Source of the DNA: Colwellia sp. | GTDB taxonomy: Bacteria; Pseudomonadota; Gammaproteobacteria; Enterobacterales; Alteromonadaceae | Reading direction: 5' to 3' | Length of the DNA: 64,000 nucleotides | Assembly (NCBI GenBank): GCA_013215385.1 | Contig: JABSOY010000007.1 | Location: 62,001 to 126,000 of the forward strand | Shown: positions 55,901-62,040 of the stretch, piece by piece | How positions within the stretch are numbered: the first letter of the stretch is position 1 | Layout: every line of letters begins with the position of its first letter | Notes under the pieces: model-generated | Seen by the model: only the letters and a program-made list of their open reading frames with translations | What the model was told of the DNA's origin: nothing | Database searches by the model: none | Translations under genes and position numbers: made by a program

Positions 55901-56823
55901 ATAACGTCGAGTGAGATATCTAATCGCTCAGATTCTTCGGCATCAACGGTCAAACCGATATTAAAGTGTTTTGCTTGTAAACAAAGTGCTTTAAGCTTTG
56001 GTACGACTTCAGCCATGACTCGCGCTTTATGGGTAAATTCGTAACGCGGATGAATAGCAGAAAGTTTCACCGAAATACCCGGGACTTTACGCGGGTCGTT
56101 CTTGCCAGAAGCAACCGCGGCCTTACCAATAACGTCAATCGCATCTTGGTAAGATTTTAAATAACGATCGGCATCGCGCATGGTGCGAGCACCTTCACCA
56201 AGCATATCGTAAGAATACACATAGCCTTGCTGCTCTTTAGTGGCAGCACGCTCAGTGGCAGCCGTGATGGTTTCACCCATAACAAACTGCTGACCCATAA
56301 TTTTCATGGCATAGTTCATTGATTTACGAATAACAGGTTCGCCTAAACGACCAATGGTTTTTTTCAATAAACCAAATTTATTTTCTTTACGCTTATCCGC
56401 ATAATCAACCAGAGAACCGGTGATCAATAGTCCCCACGAAGACGCATTAACAAACAATGAATCGCTGGTGCCTAAATGAGTGCTCCACTGACCTTGAGAA
56501 ATTTTGTCTCGAATTAACGCATCTTGAGTATGTTTGTCTGGCACGCGTAATAATGCTTCAGCCAAACACATCAATACCACACCTTCATCACTTGAGAGTG
56601 AGTATTCTTTTAACAATGAGTCTATCGCGCCGTTACCAGCTTGATCTTGACGAATATTGAGCACCATTTTACGTGCTCTTTCCCAAGCCCTACTTCTGGC
56701 ACTGACATTAACTTCGGCTAAAGGAAGAATATGATCTACCGCTATATTTTCATCTATACGATAAAATTTGCGAATGTTCTGACGAATTGGACAGTCAGTG
56801 TTAAAAGAATCATTAAAAAGCAT
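52993..56823 (-). CDS. putA: Bifunctional proline dehydrogenase / P5C dehydrogenase
   Basis: PutA oxidises proline to glutamate in two linked steps. The 1276-residue protein has a proline dehydrogenase barrel (about 110-440) with MVRLVKGAYWDTEIK and the FAD motif YLVRRLLENGANSSFV. An aldehyde dehydrogenase domain follows (about 560-1010), with LCISPWNFPLAIFLGQ, VMFTGSTETG, the catalytic glutamate in FIAETGGQNC and the nucleophile cysteine in SAGQRCSALRVL. A C-terminal ALDH-like extension ends near 1250 (type B). The N-terminal ribbon-helix-helix repressor domain of trifunctional PutA is absent (the protein begins MLFNDSFNTDCPIRQNIRKF). The adjacent ArgR-type gene may supply regulation. Confidence 0.95.
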   Translation of the reverse strand: MLFNDSFNTDCPIRQNIRKFYRIDENIAVDHILPLAEVNVSARSRAWERARKMVLNIRQDQAGNGAIDSLLKEYSLSSDEGVVLMCLAEALLRVPDKHTQDALIRDKISQGQWSTHLGTSDSLFVNASSWGLLITGSLVDYADKRKENKFGLLKKTIGRLGEPVIRKSMNYAMKIMGQQFVMGETITAATERAATKEQQGYVYSYDMLGEGARTMRDADRYLKSYQDAIDVIGKAAVASGKNDPRKVPGISVKLSAIHPRYEFTHKARVMAEVVPKLKALCLQAKHFNIGLTVDAEESERLDISLDVIEAVFSDSDLAGWNGFGMALQAYQPRAIFVVDWLRALTLRVDRKMMVRLVKGAYWDTEIKNTQKDGHANFPVFTRKSSTDVSYHACANKLLDYRDTIYPQFATHNAYTAATIVELAGDDKEGFEFQCLHGMGDSLYDQIVSNENIQCRIYAPVGHHEDLLAYLVRRLLENGANSSFVNAIVDESKPVESLLEDPVEKTLRLKDKYNNQITKPIALYYSENGINRDNSKGLDLTDINEITPLKASLDNWFSDNLLNENDLPAGANAVKNPANRSEIIGFHQHHNKDEMLAMIDTAQTAFSSWSQTPVTDRAALLYRVADILESHSDELIALCIKEAGKVAQDGIDEVREAVDFCRYYANRATELENDERLEARGVVLCISPWNFPLAIFLGQVAAAIATGNTVLAKPAEQTGLIALRTIELMKSVGLPDGVVQAVIARGSQVGSIIIPDNRIQTVMFTGSTETGTRISQTLAERGGDQVTFIAETGGQNCMVVDSTALPEQVVDDVISSGFQSAGQRCSALRVLFLQEDIADNVITMLKGALAELHVGNPAKLSTDVGPVIDQKALDALNAHSDYMETNGKLLYQCEISAEVSSNEHFFFAPRLYEISDINVLKQEVFGPCVHIVRFKGNEIESVIDKINGTGFGLTMGIHTRIEHRAFDLARLSRAGNVYINRNTIGAIVGVQPFGGRGLSGTGPKAGGPNYLLRLVKEKATPNAENIEMLPAQVQALEGDEQSEKEAVSFMKTANAAEKEWRLNELNNRVSCVRQLLAKIAHVGIVENLADDLNHTLTAARSQLIDIEKRLKKPKVLPGPTGESNILYLENRGNIICFADKDASFHFWVLSIVTALATGNTVITVVSDLFYDEALAFRDKFLATGADKGVFQVARLRHLSTMLAEPALSGVVVDSNCDRKHYISEKLAERQGAILPVISSEYFDNLIQRLLTEKTISIDTTASGGNTSLMTLEEDINC

Positions 56824-56843
56824 GGACTTGACCTAAAAATTAT

Positions 56844-56865
56844 TAAATAGAAATTTTACTATTTA
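56844..56865. promoter_or_regulatory. Small dyad upstream of putA
   Basis: TAAATAG and CTATTTA are separated by 8 AT bases, about 20 bp upstream of the putA ATG (minus strand). It might be an operator for a dimeric regulator, such as the neighbouring ArgR-family protein, but it is not a clear ARG box. Low confidence. Confidence 0.3.
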
Positions 56866-56990
56866 GAGTTAATTACAATAAAATTCTTAGTATAGATTAA
56901 TCCAATCAAGTAAAAGTAGGATAATCTACGTTTCAACTGAGAAGAAAAGTATTGGTACACCGACAAAGAATAAGAAAGTAATAGAATATT

Positions 56991-57033
56991 TTAAATAACC
57001 AAGATTGCTTCTTTATACTTCTTGGCTATTTAA
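56991..57033 (-). terminator. Hairpin after ggt
   Basis: TTAAATAACCAAGA (56991-57004) and TCTTGGCTATTTAA (57020-57033) pair over 14 bp with one mismatch, 31 bp beyond the ggt stop. A weak T-rich segment follows on the minus strand. Confidence 0.6.
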
Positions 57034-57064
57034 CCGACGACAAACTAAGATGAAATATCGATAA

Positions 57065-58726
57065 TTACTCAATAATAATAGACACACCTCGACTATATTC
57101 CCCAGATTCTGACGCCGCTTGAAATTTGTCATCTTTACGAATTATAAGTTGTAAATCACCAAATGATCTTGCAACTGTTTTATACCCTAATGCTTGCAAT
57201 GACTTTAATACCTCAGCATCAAACCCTGGATAATGCGATATTTCATCTTTTGGCCAAAGTTGATGATGAAATCGTGCCGCATTAGCGGCTTGAATAGCAT
57301 CCATATTAAACTCAATAGCATTAAGAATAGATTGATAGACAGAGCTAATGATTGTTGTACCACCCGGCGAACCTGTAACCAAGCTAACCGTTTTATCCTT
57401 TAATAAAATCGTTGGAGACATTGACGAAAGCATGCGTTTATTTGGTTGGATTTCATTTGCCTTACCGCCAATAGCGCCAAATACATTGGCTTCTCCAGGC
57501 TTTGCGCTAAAATCATCCATTTCATCATTCAAAATAAACCCAGCACCTTCAACAATAACCCCACTTCCAAAGGTATAGTTAATTGTGGTTGTATTTGACA
57601 CAGCATTACCCCATTTATCAACAATTGAAAAGTGCGTAGTATCGGTACTTTCTTTCAAACCAGGTGCTACACTATTAGTCATAGATATTTGATTGAGCGA
57701 AATATCCTTCGTGCGTTTGGTTAGATACTTTTGATTTAACAGCGACTCAATTGGAACGTCAATAAAGTCGGGATCACCTAGATATTCGGCTCTATCAGCA
57801 AAAACACGTTTACCTATTTCTGATAATATATGGACATAATTTTTAGAGTTATGACCATATACGTTGTTGTCTTTAACAAGGTCATACATCGTTAACCATT
57901 GTAGTATTGCTAAACCACCTGAACTTGGAGGTGGTGCAGTAATAACAGTATAATCTCGCCACTTTTTAACAAGAGGTTTACGCCATTTCGCTTGGTAATT
58001 AGCTAAGTCTTGCTCATTAATAATCCCACCATTTTTAGTCATAAACTGACTAATTATTTTAGCGGTTTTACCTTTATAAAAACCGTCTCTGCCAAATTTT
58101 GATATGCGCTTTAATGTTTCTGCTAACTCTGGCTGTTTAAAAACAGTGCCTGCTTTTGCATGAGAAAAATATTTAGAAAAGTTAACCTTTATTCCTTTCT
58201 TCTTAAAACTATTTATACGCCACTCAATCGATCTTTGCATGACGGGATGAACAATATAGCCTTCTTCTGCTAAGGTGATGGCTGGTTCTAGTAATTCATG
58301 CCATTTTTTGCTGCCATATTTCTTGTGCGCTTTCCACATGCCATCAACAGTCCCCGGCACACCTGATGATAGTATTCCATATAAAGATAAGTAAGGGATA
58401 ACGTCACCGCTCTCATCTAAGTACATATCTCTATGTGCCCTTTTAGGTGCAACTTCACGATAATCAAGAAAGTCTGACTTTTTATCCTTGTAAATAGTCA
58501 TAAAACCACCACCACCAATATTACCCGCTTCAGGTAAAGTAACCGCTAATACAAATTGAGCGACTATAGCTGCGTCGACAGCATTGCCATCTTCTTCGAG
58601 TATTTGTTTAACCGCTTCTGCACTGTAACTATCAGGCATTGCCAATGCTGCGTTTTGCTTTGCATTCGTTGTTGAAGTGAACAAAAGTTGGCAAGCAACT
58701 ATCAATAGTAATATTTTATGGTTCAT
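57065..58726 (-). CDS. ggt: Gamma-glutamyltransferase
   Basis: This 553-residue periplasmic enzyme cleaves glutathione and other gamma-glutamyl compounds. It has signal peptide MNHKILLLIVACQLLFTSTTNA, GNAVDAAIVAQFVLAVTLPEAGNIGGGGF near the start, APPPSSGGLA (265-272), and the autoprocessing site D-T-T-H-F-S, where T363 should become the nucleophile of the small subunit. NPAPSTITP-like gaps are absent; SSMSPTILL and GSPGGTTIISSV supply the glutamyl-binding and oxyanion residues. Length is normal. A hairpin follows. Confidence 0.95.
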   Translation of the reverse strand: MNHKILLLIVACQLLFTSTTNAKQNAALAMPDSYSAEAVKQILEEDGNAVDAAIVAQFVLAVTLPEAGNIGGGGFMTIYKDKKSDFLDYREVAPKRAHRDMYLDESGDVIPYLSLYGILSSGVPGTVDGMWKAHKKYGSKKWHELLEPAITLAEEGYIVHPVMQRSIEWRINSFKKKGIKVNFSKYFSHAKAGTVFKQPELAETLKRISKFGRDGFYKGKTAKIISQFMTKNGGIINEQDLANYQAKWRKPLVKKWRDYTVITAPPPSSGGLAILQWLTMYDLVKDNNVYGHNSKNYVHILSEIGKRVFADRAEYLGDPDFIDVPIESLLNQKYLTKRTKDISLNQISMTNSVAPGLKESTDTTHFSIVDKWGNAVSNTTTINYTFGSGVIVEGAGFILNDEMDDFSAKPGEANVFGAIGGKANEIQPNKRMLSSMSPTILLKDKTVSLVTGSPGGTTIISSVYQSILNAIEFNMDAIQAANAARFHHQLWPKDEISHYPGFDAEVLKSLQALGYKTVARSFGDLQLIIRKDDKFQAASESGEYSRGVSIIIE

Positions 58727-58929
58727 TCTATTTTACCTTATGGAGTAAAAACCAACACCTAAGTACGCTGTTGCATTTTTACAAAAAATACTTAGGTTAG
58801 AAGCTATGTGAAAACTTCGTACACATAAAGCGATCCTTTATCAAAATAATCTGAAAATTAATTATTTAAAAGAAAGGGTTCTATCGCTAATAACATCCAT
58901 AATCCGATAGATTTCAAATAACGAAATCG

Positions 58930-59128
58930 CTAATACTCTTTCACATAATCATCAAACATTAGTTTTCTAAAAATTCGTACAGGACAACTGCCATAACTTA
59001 AAAAATCACTATATAAATCAGTAAAATTAAACTCATCCCCAGTAGCAAGTTTCAAGTCTTCGCGTAACTTGTAAATTTCTGAATAACGTGTAAGTTGAGC
59101 CTGAAACTCAGTAACTCTCCATTATTTT
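58930..59128 (-). pseudogene. DUF885-family C-terminal remnant
   Basis: A stop-free stretch on the minus strand ending at the TAG at 58930-58932 reads EFQAQLTRYSEIYKLREDLK, then LATGDEFNFTDLYSDFLSYGSCPVRIFRKLM. This is the last segment of DUF885 proteins (M32-like peptidases: x-Y-x-x-G-x-x-x-I-x-x-L-R-x-x-A ... F-H-D-x-L-L-x-x-G-x-x-P-L-x-x-L). It has a stop upstream and only ~60 of ~600 residues. Confidence 0.6.
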
Positions 59129-59184
59129 TTTCTTGCTTCAGCTCTTTTTTTAAATACATGGTTAACCACTCGTTCACTATCATA

Positions 59185-59290
59185 TTTACAAGTGGCTTAT
59201 ATATAACAAGCACCCAACGAGAACAAAACCTACTTTGTTATAAAGGGGTCAATCACTGCATTGTGAGGTATATAAATGGTAATGAATAGT
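59185..59290. repeat. Dispersed repeat, copy 2
   Basis: The core TATATATAACAAGCACCCAA then GAGAACAAAACC..., ending TATAAATGGTAATGAATAG matches the copy at 40603-40710 in the same orientation. It lies between the DUF885 remnant and the IS3 remnant. Confidence 0.6.
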
Positions 59291-59415
59291 TGAGCTATTC
59301 AATCCATTCTGGTTCACGATACTATTCAAAAAAAAATTTCTTATTCAAGAAATACCTTAGTGAGGAAATTATGTTAATAAAACCCATAAAAAGTTAAATC
59401 AAAACAACGAACAGT

Positions 59416-59745
59416 AAGCATTGGATGATAAAGCACCCGAATCTATTAAAAGAAGTAACACCATCCGCGCCTGAATAAGTATTGGTAAGCGATTTTACCT
59501 ATGTTGAAACAGCGACTGATGTAGTAATACCACTGAAGAATATATGTTATCAGTATGAAGTATTCATCAAATCAAGTTAATTGAAAACAACATGCTTCCC
59601 TCAATGGCTGATGGATATGACTGTTACAAACACATTTTCTGAGCTAACTAATGGCATATTAAAACAGAAATTTATTCTCTGTAAATATCGTAACCTGGTC
59701 GAATTAAAGGATAAATATTTATCTATAATAAAGACGACTTCCTAA
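59416..59745 (+). mobile_element. IS3-family transposase remnant
   Basis: In one frame, interrupted by two stops, the sequence reads SKHWMIKHPNLLKEVTPSAP, then VLVSDFTYVETATD (DDE-type D in S-D-F-T-Y) and later TVTNTFSELTNGILKQKF, ILCKYRNLVELKDKYLSII (E-region of IS3/IS150 OrfB, N-G-I-L-K-x-x-F). Much of the region between the catalytic residues is missing, and OrfA and terminal repeats are not seen. It abuts the 3' end of the metalloprotease pseudogene, so it may mark the insertion that truncated it. Confidence 0.7.
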
Positions 59746-59798
59746 AGTTTGATAATGAAAACACCAAACCAAGTGCATAAAAAAGGCCAGAAGCTGAA

Positions 59799-60759
59799 GT
59801 GGTATTCACCTCCTGGTGAACCACCATCATGGTTAAGGTGAAATAAGTGACCAAATTCATGGGTAGCTGTACTTTCTTGATAGAGTGTACAAAATGTTGA
59901 TGTACCAAAGGCAAATGCACAAGAAGAACGACCCGTACCTCTAAACAGCGTCCCACCATCACGTTTAGAAGGCGCTGTATTGATATAAACATTTTCGTTT
60001 GTGGTAACGTTTACGTCAAACATTGAGAAGCTAGCTGCAACAATTTGCCACGTTTCCCAAACAAAAGCTTTTGATACGTCATAAGGAACGCCATTAGTCA
60101 TTATTTGAGTAGTATCTATCAAGATGACGTAACTAGAACCGGGCTTGCTTTCTAGTTGGCCAACATGTGTACAGGGTATGTTCCAAGGTGTCCAGCAGCT
60201 ACTTGTGCTAAAAGACCATCTGATTCAGCCGCATACTGTGCATATACATGTACATGCTATTGTAAATCACAGATAGGTTTTACATCTGTGATTGTTATTC
60301 ATTTACAACAAGGTTGCCATCTTCAGTTGTGTATTCATAAGCAACATCTTGGTCGTTTAGAATTACCCAGCCGTAAACATTGTCCCCATTACCTTCAAGG
60401 ATAAATTCTGAGTTAGGAATGCCTACCGCAGCACCGTTCATTGATAAAGTACCGTTCGCTTCCATGGAAAAGTTTTTAGCCGAAATGAATACCTTTACCT
60501 AAATTATCCGGTAAAGAAAGAGTCGCTACTTCACTTGATTGAGTAAACCTCATTACACCATTAGATTTTGAGCGTGCTGTAGCAACCTCATTTATGCCTA
60601 ATTTATCTAAGAAAGAGGCTGGACGGCCTAATTTTAACGTTACTGATTTATTATTTCTAAATTCAGCATCATTATTCAGTTCGTGTTTAGCGGCCAATGC
60701 AGATAGAGCAAGTAATTTTAAGTTGGTTTTAAGTTGGTTTTAAGTTGGTTTTAAGTTGG
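59799..60759 (-). pseudogene. Metzincin-type metalloprotease pseudogene
   Basis: Read on the minus strand in three frames, the gene gives a signal-like KTNLKLLALSALAAKHELNN, an N-terminal domain (GRPASFLDKLGINEVATARS..., MEANGTLSMNGAAVGIPNSE), then VSKAFVWETWQIVAASFSMFD and the zinc motif ATHEFGHLFHLNHDGG (H-E-x2-H-x5-H-D). At least two frameshifts and a truncated 3' end (normal similarity stops at GGEYH) make it non-functional. The start is disrupted by an 11-bp tandem repeat. Confidence 0.8.
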
Positions 60760-60768
60760 TTTTAAGTT
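60716..60768. repeat. 11-bp minisatellite at the metalloprotease start
   Basis: TTTTAAGTTGG occurs four times in perfect tandem (60716-60759) with a 9-bp partial copy. On the minus strand it expands AAAACCAACTT, once the second to fifth codons of the signal peptide (MKTNLK...). Since 11 is not a multiple of three, each copy gain shifts the frame and adds a TAA. Confidence 0.88.
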
Positions 60769-61214
60769 GATAAGTAGGTCATAAAGTTAAAGAAAACTAA
60801 CGTATAAACTTAACTGTTATTAATAATGTTGTTGTTTTAAATGTTTAACAAAACTTCTATCGATGTAGCATCTTATGCATTAAAAAATGTGTAGATCAAA
60901 GCACTAAATAAAATCAGCGCAGTCTCGCACCTGTAGCCTATTATTCTAATTTTTTTACTACAAAATATGAGCTACCATAGAGGTTTAATAATCATTGGTC
61001 TATTTTTACTAAGCCTAGCAACCGGTAGTTCTTTAACATTTATGAAGCTATCATTACTTTTTAAATGTAGAAAGGAGGAGGTATTGAGTGGTTGTTTTTT
61101 GTGCTCCAGTGGTGTCTATTACGTCTTGAATATAAAAATCAGTAGTGTGAAATTTAATATAATGAATATTCATATTACATAATAGAATGGTTGTTTATCA
61201 ACAGTTCACAATCA
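60769..61214. other. Intergenic region, no credible gene
   Basis: A 71-codon + frame (60967-61182) is hydrophobic at its start but has no ribosome site and a Cys-rich, low-complexity body, so I do not call it. No other structure was seen. Confidence 0.4.
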
Positions 61215-61632
61215 TTAATCCACGCATATAACCTGTTGTGCAACACCAGACTTTATCATTTGAAAACAGCCACAAGCATCATTATTTTCACTACAAACAC
61301 CTGTTACTGGTTTTCCTGCCTCGGCAAAAGGTTGTTTAACTAAACATTCGCCTAAGCACTCAGTGCTATCCGCACAAGCGTTATTTGCATCGGCATATTC
61401 TTCAATACATGCAGGTAACCGAAGCTTACAAACACCTTTAATAACGCCGCCTTTATTTAACATTAACCTTAGAAAAGGCCTCTTCTTGCAGTTAATGTAA
61501 ATGTGGATTTGGATTTGGATTTGGATTTGGATTTGGATTTGGATTTGGATGTTCATCAGCGAAAAAAGCATAAGAATTAGTAAAGGCTAAAACTGTAATT
61601 AATAGTACTAATAGGGATCTAAGATGTTTCAT
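61215..61632 (-). pseudogene. Secreted Cys-rich protein, frameshifted
   Basis: ATG 61632 (AGAGGT 5 bp upstream) opens MKHLRSLLVLLITVLAFTNS, a signal peptide ending YAFFADEH, then (PN)n from a hexanucleotide array and a stop. In another frame downstream, GGVIKGVCKLRLPACIEEYADANNACADSTECLGECL... up to the TAA at 61215 is a cysteine-rich domain (ten cysteines) with CGCFQMIKSGVAQQVICVD at its end. These halves look like one secreted protein split by a frameshift between about 61490 and 61450. It may be a sequencing artefact or a real loss. Confidence 0.6.
61505..61550. repeat. Hexanucleotide array (GGATTT)n
   Basis: Seven full copies of GGATTT plus a partial copy. On the minus strand it encodes alternating Pro-Asn after the signal peptide. 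Copy-number changes keep the reading frame but vary the length of the linker. Confidence 0.9.
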
Positions 61633-61990
61633 AGTAACCTCTATATGTTGTGAACCCAGGTGAAAAACTTATCTTTTCTTTTTATGGAAAAAGACAAAAG
61701 TCATAATCTGCTTATGTAAATACAATGTCATTATTCATATTATTAGAATCTATGACGAGTGAATATTTGATGAGTATAATGAATCTTCATATACGACTTA
61801 TTAAATAAATGGTTAAAGGGTCTTGATGATCCATCAAGCGTGATCAGAAATAATTTATCAAACATTTTTAAAAACAACTAACCAAACACCTGCGCTTTAA
61901 CTTGCTTATGATAATGGCAGAAATGTCTTGATTATTGTTGGTAAAAATATTCCCGTACTATTGACTTCAAAATAAATATTGTTCATGTTG
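61633..61990. other. Intergenic region, no gene seen
   Basis: About 360 AT-rich bases with no gene recognised. It contains the presumed promoter of the Cys-rich protein gene. Confidence 0.45.
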
Positions 61991-62039
61991 GTAATAACCG
62001 GGCTATTGAATGTTCAGCATTCAATAGCCCGGTTATTAC
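61991..62039 (-). terminator. 22-bp perfect hairpin at the DPP stop codon
   Basis: The arms 61991-62012 and 62018-62039 are perfectly complementary over 22 bp (core ACCGGGCTATTGAATG) with a 5-nt loop. The stop codon of the peptidase gene begins one base beyond it (62041-62043). The T tract on the minus strand is weak. A very stable terminator or 3' stability element. Confidence 0.7.
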
Positions 62040-62040
62040 T

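Noticed and set aside
60967-61182. 71-codon + frame
   Set aside because: No ribosome site; hydrophobic start but no family likeness; region is otherwise decayed.
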